A stretch of DNA of 64,000 nt from Isoetes taiwanensis (taxonomy: Eukaryota > Streptophyta > Lycopodiopsida > Isoetales > Isoetaceae), in contig JAJEKV010000128.1 of assembly GCA_021234155.1 (NCBI GenBank), forward strand, positions 1,777,736 through 1,841,735, in the 5' to 3' direction. Positions 1-11,560 of this stretch are shown here, one piece after another (position 1 is the first letter of the stretch; each line of letters begins with the position of its first letter). The notes below the pieces were generated by a model. That model was not told the origin of the DNA, did no database searches, and worked only from the letters and a program-made list of their open reading frames with translations. A program made the position numbers and the translations under genes.

Positions 1-2172
1 TCTTCTTGCATCAAAGATTTCGTATGTATGTGTTTCATTCTTAGAGGGCATCCTGTTGATTTCACGTGTGTTTCCTTTTTAGAGGGCATCAAAGCAGACG
101 GCGGGCAAAGCAGAAGGCGGGCTGTGTTTTGTATTCTTGCAGAAGGCGAGCATCAAAACAGATCTTACTGAAGGGCTTACCACATGGCTTACAGCAAAGC
201 TTACCAGGTCGAAGCAGAACTTACCACAGGGGGTTGCTGCGGGCCTAGCAACGGCTTCATGGGGAAATGGAAACATTTGTGTGTGTGTGTGTTAACAGTG
301 TGTGTAATATGACAAAACATGACATAATACAATAGAACAGAACATAACACCGCTAGATAATCACAGCAGGGTTAGTAATCCACAATATTTCATGGCACTC
401 TAGTGAAAAATAAAATTAAAGTAAACTCATAACTGGTTTTAAAGATCACATTTTCCATCTAGATTGCAAATAAACAACCCAGAATATAGGAAAAACATCA
501 CATATCGCAACCCAAATCTGAAAATAAATTTAGATTCAATGGGAAGAGGAATATATGATGATATGAAATGATCTAAGGATGGAAATAGTCAATTTGAAGA
601 CTTAGTTTAAACATGGGGAGTACACCAAAGGCGAAAAGTCCATTAAAATATTGAAAGAATGAATGAGTAGAACCAAATCGCAAAAATCCAAAACCTAAGT
701 TCAAGATTTGATCTTTGGTAACTGTTTAGACCATAAAAGAGCTTAAGTTAATATGAGAATAGTAACTAGACTTGAACTGGCAGATCAACACATCAATCCA
801 CTTGTTATCGATGTCCAAACTTAGCAGAAGGATAACTACACACAAGTTTATGACATCACAAGAACATGAAAAATTCATTCCCAATTAAGAGCAAACTTTT
901 AGTTACACTGCCGGGAACGGAATATCATACACATGCTAATATAGAAAACTTGACAACGATTTGAAAACCTTAAAAAGAATTCCAAATCATCATACTCCAT
1001 ACTAGATTAAAGAACAGGATTCCACTATGATGCCTCTGTGTAGTATCTTTCTCATTTACAATAGAATGCAAAAATTGAGACTCATGGCGGCCGAAGGACT
1101 AGGAGTCTTGAGAATAATCTTAAGGACTAAAGAGTGAGTTCTTATAAGTTTCATGGAAGCCAGGAAATTTACAAGGTATTTCTTCAGCATGTTTAATGCA
1201 AGTTCGAGAATTTTCGAGAAGATTTAGCATCATGTTCACTAAGCCCAAGATTTCAAATTGAAAATTTACTTGGCCATTGAAGCAAACTCCCAATTGAAAG
1301 CAAGAAGAGAATAAACTGAGGGACTAAAGAGCTAGCTCTATTAGCCCAAGACCAAAGTTTACAGCATCCTCTCCCATCAAGAAAACATCCCACCGGAAGA
1401 GAACGAAGAGGAAACGACAATGGCAAAAGAACCAAAACTAAAACCGAGGTTATAGATTAAAAATTCTTTATTAGGAGGAAGACAAAAACAACAGCGGATC
1501 TAAATGCTGCTAATTAATAGCAGGCCCTACTAGGGACAAAAAGTGAAAATTAGGATCAAAACAACAAAGAACCAACACAAGGCAACCATAAAAAAATAAA
1601 AAACCGAACCAGCTAAAGGGGACACGACCATCCATAAAAAAAAATAATGCTATAGGAATAAAACAAAATTCATAAGGTCTTTATTACCAAAAACAACCGA
1701 GGTGAGGGAGGCAATGATGGGACCATTGATAAACGAGGAAATGGACCGGGGAAAATGTTACCATCATCATGCAGGAGAAAAAGGAAAAAACCACAAATAA
1801 ATTTAAACTTAATTAACAAACAAAAAAATGAAAAAACAAGGAAGGAACAAAAAACATGAACACGAAAAAATACATACATAACCTTGAAATCTTTGTGGAG
1901 CAACAAGATGGGCCGATAAAAAGCAGTTCACATAGGTAAAATGCCCGGATGAACCATGTATTTTAGAAGCTACACATTTGCATCTCAAAGTTGCCCTACC
2001 ACAATTACATAGGGCAGCATACTGAGCAAGCAAGATTATTATCCCAAAGTCTAAACTTTGGAGAGACTTGTAAAAATGACAAAAACTGCATTCAATAAAT
2101 GTAAATGGCCAAACCACATCACTTGTGTCATAAAGGCCGGGGACCAAAAATCATTTGCAAGGGTATGAATAA
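1..2172. other. AT-rich intergenic spacer, no gene seen
   Basis: No reading frame in this stretch shows recognisable domains, splice structure or codon-like composition. The short open frames on both strands look like chance. No LTR, tRNA or terminal repeat was recognised. Confidence 0.6.
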
Positions 2173-2259
2173 TGTGTGTGTGTGTGTGTGTAATGGGTCG
2201 CGTGTGCGTGTGCGTGTGCGTGTCGTGTTCAGTGCGTGTCGCGTGTGCGTGTGTGTGTG
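2173..2259. repeat. GT / GTGCGT microsatellite
   Basis: An uninterrupted (GT)n run is followed by a compound tract of GTGTGC and GTGTCG units, then another GT run. The apparent minus-strand protein rich in Thr-His is only the translation of this tract. The CpG content of the middle part (GTGCGT units) differs from the AT-rich surroundings. Confidence 0.9.
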
Positions 2260-3616
2260 AAAGCATGTGTTCAATTTGCACCATTGGAAGTGACTTCTTG
2301 ATTTTTGGTCAAAATCTTAATGTCCATTGATCTGGCACAATATCGGAAATATCCCACATATCACTGGCTCTGAAAGAAACTAGCAAAGAAACCCACAAAA
2401 ATGTGAAAAAATGAATTGCTTCTTGAACTTGTTTTCCTAGCTATAAGCCTAAGCATATCATGTGACATTTTCCTTATTACATGATCGTTCCATAAGAGTG
2501 GTTTTGCAACACCAATGCTTGATGGGCTGGGAATGATTATTTGTAGGGGTTTTTTGGTCCAGTTGGATGGGTTAGTCGTACACCCTATATGACGTCAGTG
2601 TACTCACTTCATTGTCTTTTGTATATGATGTATTCATATCCGAATTTGTCCATACCTAGCTTACATTGTTTATCTTTTTGTAAGAGGTCTCAGTTACGCA
2701 TGAAGGTTGTCATCCATCAGAGTCAATTGGTGCTTGCTTCATAATAAATTCCAAACACATGGACAGAATCCTCGTTCTGGTCTGAAGCATTGTACTCTTT
2801 ATTATAATAAATAAAAATAATAAAAATACTATTTCCAGTACAAATCTTTATTTGAGTAGCCATTTGCATTCACAACAAACTTCAATTATAGATCAATGTT
2901 ACATACAGAACATAAGCAAGTGAAATTGTACAATTGCCAATTTTTCTAAATCTTTTACACCAAAATTTCCTATTTATACAAGTTCTCCATCAATCTCATT
3001 AGTCATTGTACAATAACATGCATGAAATACTAAAAATCCATAATTAAACATACTCGTTGCTTTACAAAAGTGGAATACAATAGGATCAATTTTAATCTTA
3101 GAAACGACATGTACATCAGATTCACCTTTGTTCTTGGCCTCTTAGACTTGATTCTCCTCCATATTGTTGTACATTTAACTTTCTTCCTTATAGTTCAAAT
3201 CTTTCTAGTTGGTGTGTGACATTGATCACATACCCTATTTTGAGTGACTTTAACTATCTTCATCATAGTTAAAAATATTTCTAGTTGATGTAGAAGACAT
3301 ACATGCCCTATTCCAAATGCTGAAGTTAGCCCTCTGTCAAGATGCTCCCTTGCCTTGTGTGCACCAACTTGTCAAAGTACTTACTCCCCATGTCATTGTC
3401 TGATCATAGACTTGTCAATGTACTATCTCCTTGTATGCCCACCAACAAGTATATCAGTAGCATTTCACTGTTGGCACCATCAACCCTTCTCCCGTCCCCC
3501 ACCTCCCTCCCTACCTTTTTTATGGATATTCACACTTGGCGAGACTTGCACTCGCCTTCACCCACCCTATGATAATTAATGAGGATTTTCAACTTCAATA
3601 TCCCAATAGCCTAGAT
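2260..3616. other. AT-rich spacer, no gene seen
   Basis: No coding potential or structured repeat was recognised here beyond short A/T runs near 2,800-2,830. Confidence 0.55.
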
Positions 3617-3724
3617 GAGGTTATCGGTCTAGCCGAGGTTGATAACTAAAACTGCGTGATCGAGGTTATATGTAAGAGGCCACGCATTTTTGGTTATCAA
3701 CCGAGGCAAAGACCAATAACCACC
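3617..3724. repeat. Long imperfect hairpin, MITE or CACTA-subterminal-like
   Basis: The left arm (about 3,619-3,650) contains CCGAGGTTGATAACTAAA. The right arm (about 3,688-3,722) contains TTTGGTTATCAACCGAGG, its near reverse complement. A loop of about 38 nt carries a second small stem (TGCGTG / CACGCA). Related GATAACTAG and GTTATC words continue to about 3,825. Such stacked inverted words resemble the subterminal repeats of CACTA transposons or a small MITE. No transposase or target duplication was found, so the class is inference. Confidence 0.45.
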
Positions 3725-6700
3725 TTATCGGGCTTATATGGGTAGAATAGTACTGATAACTAGGTAGCAATACTACCCCAGTACTGATAACTAGTTATCA
3801 TTACTCATCCAGTAGTGATAACCAAAAAACAAGAACTCTTATTTACATAGAAGAGTCTGATAAGATTATTTAACATCTCAAGCATCAAAATGAGGAGACC
3901 TTACCAATGGTAATTTACGGCCATATTGTAAAGGTAATGCTTGTCGAACATTTTTTTTTTTTTTTTTTTGTTATATGGTTCATAAAGATACATCAATTAT
4001 AGACCCATATGGTACAAGATGATAACGTTTATCTCATCGTGAGAGGATAGAAATATAATACTAGAGGGCCATAAGTATATCATGTCATATAAGAGATAAA
4101 AAAATAATCATGTCCACTAAGAGTATATGATCTTGTTTGTATGAAGATAACATAGTACAAGTTAGTCTTCTCCTCCCCCACCCCCTTTCCTTTTTCTTCT
4201 TGTTTAGGTGTTTTTCTTTTTCCTGTTTCACTTTGAAATACACCCCTCTAACTTATACATATTTCAAAATGCATATCTGTCTTAATTATTTGAACCCATC
4301 TTCAATGGCTGTATTTGTAAGTTGTATCGTTCCGCTCTTGCTCTTTTGCCCAAGGAAATTTTCTAAAGAATAGTGATTGATCAAAGGGTAGGGATGGAAA
4401 GACAAATTGCAATAGCTAAATTGTCAGTTTTATGTAGCAAACAGAAAGGAGAATCAACCTAATGCATTGTGCACTGGTTTATGTTAGTGACAGCAGGGCA
4501 CTATTCTACCTAAGTTGATCATAAATGGTTGCTCAGTGTCTTCATAACCAATTTTCTAGAGATTAGAAGGGGACATGGAACAACATGAGCAATTGTTGTA
4601 TACTATTATTCTAACATAAATTTGCTACACATATATTGTTAGCAACGGGGAAAGAGTCCAATATAATTTCTTCTTCTTATGCAATCAACTGTTTGAAATT
4701 TCTTTAGATTAAATAGTGACTATATATAATAAAGTATTCTTATAATCCATTCTGCGAGTGTAAGTAGTATAGTGGATTTGGATTAGGAATGATATTTTTT
4801 GAATTAAGGGAAATGTAGGAGTATCTTTAGAAATATCGACAAGTTGATTGGTATATTTAGAATTTTTCATTCTATCATCAAAAAGAAGCTTTGTTTCAAT
4901 GTGGGCATTAGCATAATGTTTATTTTTAAACATCAGTCTCTAGAGAAAGGTTAGATGGAGAAGAGATGTTGCACTCTATAAAGTGCTTGCCTAAGGCATC
5001 CCCTACAAAATGGATATGACAAAGACATCAGTTCTTGCAATTTAATATGATGTCCTTTAGTAAAGCAATAGAATGTCCAAATGTTTTCTTCACACTTCAA
5101 TAACGCACTAACTCAATGCTTTTGTTGTATCATTTTGTCATGATATGATGGCAAGAGAATGTTAGGACACTTTAGGTTATCTTTTATAGTCCACTTTGAG
5201 GAGTCACGAGAATTTTCAATTGCCATAGCTCCAGTAGAAGCACTATATTATTTCAAGAAATTTGGATTTCTCGTTTAACTGTGAAATAGGTTCTTATACA
5301 TGTGTAGAATAGGAGAAGTTGTTTCCATTAACCTAAATTGCACGACTTGAAACATACAATTTCGAGCCTAATATGATTGATACAAATCTATAGCTATTTA
5401 TCAATAAGGTTCTACTCATTACACTAAGAACCACAAGGATTATTTTAATGTGTTGCTCGAGAAGATTGCCATTACCAATTTTCTGAGAAGAAAAATCACA
5501 TCTACTGCCTAAGAAACAAGATGAAGCTTACTAACAAATATACCTCACGTAGAGTACAAGAATTGAACCAATTATATTTTTGTAGCAGTACATAAAAATC
5601 ATTATGTTTTTATCGCATTTTATGATCCCAATAAGATGCTCAACAAAACCGCCATGGTGATTACCGAGGTGTGCCATGGTGATTACCTCGCCCAATTTAT
5701 TTCATGTGTTTCAATGTGTAATAGTACATTGGCATCCATGGACACAACAAAGATATTTTCATTTGATTTTTAAGCATCAAGTCCCCATCCATCCTATTGG
5801 TCTCGCGTTAAAAAAACTATTCTATTCTATTCTATTCTTTAGATTTGCTTCTTTTTGGCATTACATGCCCATGCGGAAATAAGTTTGATATATTTTTTTT
5901 AACCTTATCATCCCTCCTCATTTCCTATAAGCTCGACATAGCTCTTTTGTATCTAGGCATGAAGACAAATTGTTATTTTTTTGGGGCACCCGGAAATTGC
6001 CACATGTTGTTGGATCAAAGATCAAACTTCGATTCTTAATATATAACCTAGCCCGTTTCGATTCAAAAATATATGGCATGCTTCTTGTTAAGTTCCATCC
6101 ATCCATACACCGTGAAATAAGGGGCCCTTCATTTCCTATAAACTCGACATGTGGCATGAAAACATGTTGTTTGGAGAAGACCCTTTGCGATTCAAAAATA
6201 TGGCAGGGCTCGATTGTGTAAATAGTTAGGTAAATAAGGTAAATGGTGGGCACAAGACCATTATAATGTGATAAATCTCAACATATGCCATTATGGGGAC
6301 TCAGCAAAAAAAAATCCAAGCAATTTTTATTTTCTAAATTTTTGTAAAAGCTTTTCGATGATCACGGGGCTTGGAACACAAGGATACCAAATGTGATTCT
6401 TGATTAGAGATCTCTTTAGGTTCCAATATAGAACTAACGGTTTGAAAAATGCACTAGGCATATTTTCACGAACATGTTCATTGTTATAGCTTGATTTGGC
6501 ATAGTTAGTGTCGAAATCAATAATGTCAAGGAGTTTTAAACTTTGTGAAATTCAAAAATATCACGGAATATGGAGAATTTCCTATCTTGTTTATATAGGC
6601 TAGAATTTCCCCTCCATGAATGAAGAGCTTGATATCTAAAGCTCTTTGCTTGCAGTCAAATCTGCATGAATATCCAAATTGCACTTTTAAGAACGTTTTG

Positions 6701-7047
6701 CTTTCCAATATCTCCTGCATCAGTTGTAATACTCCAGCATTGGACATATCTGGCAAATATCAAAGGAATGCCTTGCTAAGGAAATCCTTAGAAGGCCTTT
6801 TTGACAATTAATCATAGTCGTCGAGTAATTTCTTTTCGGCCCATCTACCCACAACCCCCATCAAATGAGCTCAAGAGTTTTCTTTTATAAAGATGAATTG
6901 CTTCTTAGAGGGCGGCTGAGGACAACCCAATGCCTTCCACTGTTGCGAAGCGTGTATGATCTGATCAGGATATGGGCTGCAATGAATAAATGGAACTATG
7001 TCAGAACAGTTATTTTAATAATCCATGGGACATACAGAGGGTTTGGG
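3725..7047. other. Spacer with a 19-T tract and minor repeats, no gene seen
   Basis: This stretch holds a 19-nt T run at 3,951-3,969 and a short TATTC repeat near 5,815-5,838. It also holds an imperfect direct repeat of about 210 bp spacing: TTTCCTATAAGCTCGACAT near 5,920 and TTTCCTATAAACTCGACAT near 6,130. A minus-strand stretch near 4,930-5,030 faintly resembles a copia GAG-pre-integrase motif (CRGC and ALGKH in different frames), too weak to annotate as an element. Confidence 0.5.
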
Positions 7048-7611
7048 GCTTTCTTGACTCGCGGGTCGAGAAAGTCCCCAATTACAAGGAAGCCCCTGAA
7101 TAGTAGTAAATTAACAATTCTAGGTATTCTTGACTCGCGAGTCGAGAAAATCCATGGAAGACAAAAAATAGAGGGCGCTGGGGTTTTCTCGACTCGCGAG
7201 TCGAGAAAGTACCCAATTGCAAGGAGGCCTCTGCATAGCAACAAATTAAAAATTTTGTGTGTTCTCAACTCCCACGTCGAGAATACCCAGAGGAAGATAA
7301 AAGAAAAAAAATAAAGGGTGCGGGGGCTTTCTCGACTCGCGAGTCGAGAAAGTCCCCAATTGCAAGCAGGTCTCTGCATAGCAGTGAGTTAAGAATTTTG
7401 GGTATTCTCGACTCATGAGTCGAGAATACCCAGAGGAAGATAAAAATAGAGTGTGCGGGGGCTTTCTCGACTCGCGAGTTGAGAAAGTCCCCAATGGCAA
7501 GGAGGCCTCTGCATAGCAGTAAATTAAAAATTCTGGGTAGAGTCGAGAATACCCAGAGGAAGACAAAAAATGGAGGGTGCGGGGCTTTCTCGACTCACGA
7601 GTCGAGAATAG
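7048..7611. repeat. Alternating two-type palindrome array (nine palindromes)
   Basis: Nine palindromes lie in strict alternation. Type A has core CTCGACTCGCGAGTCGAG inside GGGGCTTT/AAAGTCCCC flanks. Type B has core TCGACTCATGAGTCGA inside GGGTATTC/GAATACCC flanks. A centres are at about 7,061, 7,196, 7,339, 7,474 and 7,597; B centres at about 7,137, 7,272, 7,415 and 7,545. A-to-B spacing is 71-76 bp and B-to-A spacing 52-67 bp, giving a 124-143 bp higher-order unit. The palindrome at 7,399-7,432 is perfect over 34 bp, and that at 7,327-7,352 is perfect over 26 bp. The one near 7,272 is degenerate and the one near 7,545 has lost part of its left half. The two spacer types are conserved too (one with AGGCCTCTGCATAGCA, one with CCCAGAGGAAGA). 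The cores are CpG-rich in an AT-rich setting. Confidence 0.9.
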
Positions 7612-7684
7612 CCCTGGTGCAGGCTGAGTAAAATACCTTATGTAGCTGGCACTTGCTGCTATTGTATTCTGACAGTGGCGAATG

Positions 7685-9089
7685 TTAGCAATCGGTGGAT
7701 GGAGTATCCGCTGAGAGAACTCTGCATTCCCATTTGGAATATCGATCCGTAATCCTCTGTGGGACCTCCTTTTCTATCTGCAACACTTGTGCTGCCCTCA
7801 CGGAATGCTGATCATCCACAACCCAGAACCTCACATCTTTACCCTTCAGGTCTTCCTCAGTGCTCCACATGAACAACTCACATGTAGCCCTGCTGAATGG
7901 CATAACGTCTGCAGGCATTGGATCCGCAATAGGTTGACGCATCATGAGGTTCAGTATCTCTAGCATGTGAGCTGGATTAAATTCCCTGTGGTTGAAGAGG
8001 ACTGCATCACTAGTGCAAACCTTCAAGCATCTTATGTCCAGTAGTGACTTGTGGCCAATCCCCAGTGGATAAAACTGAGCCAGGCGCTCCATCTTTTGGG
8101 CCCCCTTCTGCGGCTTCTTTATTCGGTCGTCTGGATCCAAGAACTGGGATTCGACTATTTCATTGTCTTCTGCATCGAAATCTAGAATCTACCATTTCGT
8201 CATCTTCGGGCATCAGAATCCTCTGGAGTGCTTTCAGTTTCCCCACTTGCACTTTTCTCTGAACTTTTCTCCTCTCAACAACATCCTTCGTAACTGTTGA
8301 GTGCTTTAAACTCTTAAGCCCGTTGGATGTGAACATCCCTGTGTTAAAGAGCTTCTCCCTCAGCCTGGAAATTTCCATTCCGAGCTCCCTTGAAGTGAGC
8401 ATTCCAGCCTCCTTCATCCCTTCCAAATCCTTCCAGCCCAAGTTCTGGCAATTTAGAGGCGCCGGCCTTTTGTCAGTCCCCTTGGCCTTGCTCATCGATG
8501 TAGAAGAATATTTGAGACTGACAATTTCCTGGTGTGGTAAAATTTTCCCTTCAACACGTCTTCCACATACAAAGTAACATGTCTTTGATCTAGAGCAGCA
8601 ACAGAGAGGACCACACCGACCTTCTTATACTTTTCGCTGGAACTTCTTTTATCCCGTGCCATAAAAACAAATCTTTTTCTTTTCCACAAGATGTTACTTC
8701 GACATACCACCAGCAGTAATCCGCTGGGGTTTCTAGCAGCTCTGTCTCTAATCCTTCAAGGACGAAGAACGGAGTTCTACCAGTGATGACGAGTGTCTCT
8801 GCCGTAAATGCTGCAAGGCTAAAATATCGTCAGAACAGATAGACGAATCGAATAAAAAATTGAGAGTTTACGTGGAGGCATGGTCTTTCGTTTCTTCATT
8901 CCACAAGAACCCGGCCAAGTCAAAGATGCTTATTTCAACAGGAGGCACCCTACCCATAGTATCTAGCAGCTTCTTTTGTGCATAAGCGTCCTAAAATTCA
9001 TTCCACTTGAGCCATACTGCCTCCTTACAAAAGATAATTTTATACGAGTCTGTTGGACCTGACCTGCTAGATGTGCTATTAGAAGTCAT
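7685..9089 (-). pseudogene. Broken spliced gene of unknown family with ParB-like QHS motif
   Basis: On the minus strand an ATG at 9,089 opens a 72-codon exon to 8,872, followed by a 53-bp GT-AG intron (8,819-8,871). The second exon continues in phase to 7,685. The reading is interrupted by an in-frame TAG (codon 33, 8,993-8,991), frame changes near 8,650-8,690 and 8,495, and a one-base shift near 8,178 that cleanly joins two well-behaved segments. The C-terminal part contains QPIADPMPADVMPFSRA and, about 30 residues later, FWVVDDQHSVRAAQVLQ, then KWECRV. The second motif resembles the box II region of ParB/DGQHR-type domains (usually GQHR or GEHR followed by AA). That resemblance is by eye only. 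I do not recognise the N-terminal part. It could be a host gene relic or the protein of a repeat. Its 3' end lies 74 bp from the palindrome array. Confidence 0.55.
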
Positions 9090-9104
9090 CACCACCTTTT
9101 TCCT

Positions 9105-9690
9105 TTGATTTTCTTGCAGTCTTATTCATCTGGTCGAGCCTTTCACATCACTTGTTGCGAACAACATGTTGGAGGGTATATTGGTAGAGAAGCTCTGAAA
9201 CCAGGAAGAAAATATTTGAGTTTTCTCAGTGATGACCACCGCATTGACTTTCCTGACGTGCTTTTAAAAAGAAATACTAGTCAAAAGCTCATAAGGTTCC
9301 TCTCTTTGGCCAGATTAGAGTAAGCAACATATTGTTCTTCTATTGCCTCTAGCAGATGTAATGTACTATAATGTTCAATAACCAAGGATCCCAGCAAGAC
9401 ATGACCAAGAAGCCAGAGCAAGGGTGCCAATATAATGGAGAAAAATCTTAAAAAAATATTGGATAATGTACTACATACGAGGTTGTCTTCTAATGGGTCG
9501 AAACCTGGGACGGTTGAATCAAGAACAAGCTCAGAACAAGCAAACAGATAAGTATTAAACTTTGAAGTACTTATAGTAGGGCAAAACTTATTCAATCTAA
9601 ATCATGGAGCAAATTCTAATAGTCCAAGGAACAATGTAGGCGACTATAAAGACTCTGATGATGAAAGGTACTTTCTTTACTTTATCAGCT
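9105..9690 (+). other. Exon-like fragments of unknown gene
   Basis: A pyrimidine tract ending TTGCAG at about 9,110-9,117 precedes a frame open to 9,323 that contains GRAFHITCCEQHVGGYIG and ALKPGRKYLSFLSDDH. A second short open stretch (GDYKDSDDER) ends at a GT donor near 9,670. Both read like protein, and both lie just upstream of the FCP1-like fragment on the same strand, so they may be exons of one decayed gene. No family is recognised for them. Confidence 0.3.
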
Positions 9691-9848
9691 TAACATGAAT
9701 ATAGTTTTATGCAATTCATGCTAGGCGTGATCTAACAATTAATAATGTTTGACAAAATACACTTGGCATGTATTGCAAACAAGTCTTTGATCGCTCACTT
9801 TTTTGTTTTTCATGGTATATGCCTCCACCTGCATGTGACAAACCATTT

Positions 9849-10062
9849 TTCTTTGATCTAAATGGTGTCTCTGTAAAACATTTTCAAGAAGCATATTAGG
9901 GATGACTTTGAACAAATGCCTCTTGAGTCAAAGATTACTTGGATCTATCCTCGACCTCACTTAGAAGATATGATAAATGAGGCATTCAGATTATTTCATG
10001 TTGCTATCTGGTCGTCAATGGAGCGCAAAAAAATTGAGGAAGTTCTTTCATTGTTATCATGA
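9849..10062 (+). pseudogene. FCP1/NIF-type CTD phosphatase-like fragment
   Basis: The stretch starts with FFDLNGVSVK, which matches the shape of motif I of FCP1-homology (NLI-interacting-factor-like) HAD phosphatases (normally DLDGVL). After a one-frame change it reads IYPRPHLEDMINEAFRLF and then HVAIWSSMERKKIEEVLSLL, ending at TGA 10,060. The RP.LE...F....IWSS spacing is the hallmark of this domain between motif I and the later aspartates. Motif I has N for the second D, there is a frame change, and the rest of the domain (DD motif) is missing. This is therefore a fragment, or exons with the remainder lost. The dispersed repeat at 10,077 begins 15 bp after the stop. Confidence 0.6.
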
Positions 10063-10076
10063 ATGGATAAAGAACA

Positions 10077-10737
10077 AGGCACTATAGATTAGAAACAAGG
10101 TGCCATGGCACTATGGATTGCCCCAATGCCATGGGTTGGCATTATAAAAAGTGTGGCATTGACAGGCTGTTTGATGCCACGAATGAATATATTTTGTTCA
10201 ACACAGAGACACAATCTCTAACAGATACACCTTTAAATTTGCTCTTATTAACTATCAATACATGGTTGTGTAATATCGGTAATGGTTACCATCGCTACAA
10301 TTTAAAGAAGCTAATCTACTTAGCCACTGAAATAGGATTAGATAATATTTTAAATGCCTAAGATTCCTCGCTTTGTTTGGGTCCATAGATCAATTGGTCT
10401 CCGTGGACGATAAAATACATTCTTTCATTCTTTTTCTGGTTCTGTTTTTGTGGGCATAAAGTAAGCCCTGAATAACATCGTACTTTTATCATCGAAGGCC
10501 ACTTTGTGACGCCAATAACATTGCTTTATGGATCCTACTCCCATTACTTTACGTTGCACTAGATTTTAAGATATGCTTAGAATAATCTAAAACCTAATTG
10601 ACATGCAAAAAAGGAATAAAATAGAGTAGAATAGTATCTTTAACATGAATTTGTTTCATGAAGTATGTATCTATCTTTGAGCTAATTGATGGTCAACCCC
10701 TTCAGTGTTTCTTCAGAAATAGAATGCAAGTCAAGCC
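10077..10737. repeat. Dispersed direct repeat, copy 1
   Basis: This block matches 14,369-15,036 in the same orientation with high identity by eye. Shared words include ATAGATTAGAAACAAGGTG, TTGTTCAACACAGAGACACA and the terminal GAGCTAATTGATGGTCAACC. An open frame (82 aa in this copy) is shared, containing NTWLCNIGN and IGLDNILNA. The frame does not match a family I know. No terminal inverted repeats or target duplications were seen. Confidence 0.8.
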
Positions 10738-11099
10738 CTGTAGTCTTACATTGCCATAACTGTCCTTCGTTCTATAGCGTGTTGGAGCGGAAGATTGTTA
10801 GCCACTCAGACCCATATCAAATGATCTCGCTCCATGAGTTGAAATCTGTCAAGGAACAATTGGCATGGCGCCAGTTGATCATCCATATAACGGTCTGCTA
10901 TAGAATAAACTCCATTCTGTGTCCATCTAGCTAGATCCGGGAGTTAACATAAGAGGCCAACAAAGCGGGTAACACACTTGGTGCTAGAGAAATCAACCAT
11001 AGTGATGAACCCAATTTGGATGCAACCCAAGATATCAATATCAAATCCAAGCTTGCAAGAGACCCGTCAGGAATGGAGAGGCATTAGCGTACTGTTTGA

Positions 11100-11560
11100 T
11101 GTCAAAAAGTAGTGGCCATGATCGGCTTATGGACTGATAAAGCAGCACCAATCTGAGAAATCAATCTCATTTTTAAGAATCTTCCAGATGAACTTGGAAA
11201 TGAGGACCTTATTATGGGGAGAAAGGTCTAGGATCCTGAGTCCCCCCTACTGCTTTGAGGCGCACATGCTTCCACCAAGCTCCTTTAATCACTGCACCTT
11301 CCACATTTCATCCCCAGTGAAATCACGTATAAAGGAGGAGATTTTCTGCATTTTTCTCTCTGGAGCCAAAATGCAGAAGCCATGTAAATATGTGTAGAGT
11401 ATATTACTAATTTTGCTGCTATGATTTTATTGGCCATTGAGAGCTTACCACCCTTCCACCAATTGTGTGTCGATGTAAACCTATAAAAAATTTCTTCTCA
11501 GATAACATTGGTTGAGATGTCGATGCCAAATAGAATACTCGATAACTTTGAGCATCTGCC
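11100..11560 (-). pseudogene. LINE ORF2 C-terminal region fragment
   Basis: The minus strand reads, with frame changes, GIDISTNVI, then WWKGGKLSMANKIIAAKLV, ASAFWLQREKMQKISSFIR, and WWKHVRLKAVGGLRILDLSP followed by NKVLISKFIWKIL. The order KLS.A.KI (thumb region), a FW..R.K helix, then V.LK..GGL.ILDL is the region after the catalytic core in plant LINE reverse transcriptases. The catalytic YADD box is absent. Together with the ORF1 remnant upstream on the same strand it marks an internally deleted LINE. Confidence 0.65.

Noticed and set aside
1670-2284. Minus-strand frames with Phe- and Thr-His-rich proteins
   Set aside because: Low-complexity translations of A-rich sequence and of the GT microsatellite.
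4709-5040. Possible copia GAG-pre-integrase on the minus strand
   Set aside because: Only a loose CXXC plus ALGKH match in different frames; no neighbouring integrase, RT or LTR could be seen.
6865-7379. Overlapping frames of 149 and 127 codons in 6.9-7.4 kb
   Set aside because: They consist of translations of the palindromes and spacers, open on both strands because palindromes are symmetric; the repeated TRESR/SRVEK words are products of the repeat.
7048-7611. CRISPR-like array
   Set aside because: Spacers are themselves repeated and the setting is eukaryotic; the palindromes alternate between two types.
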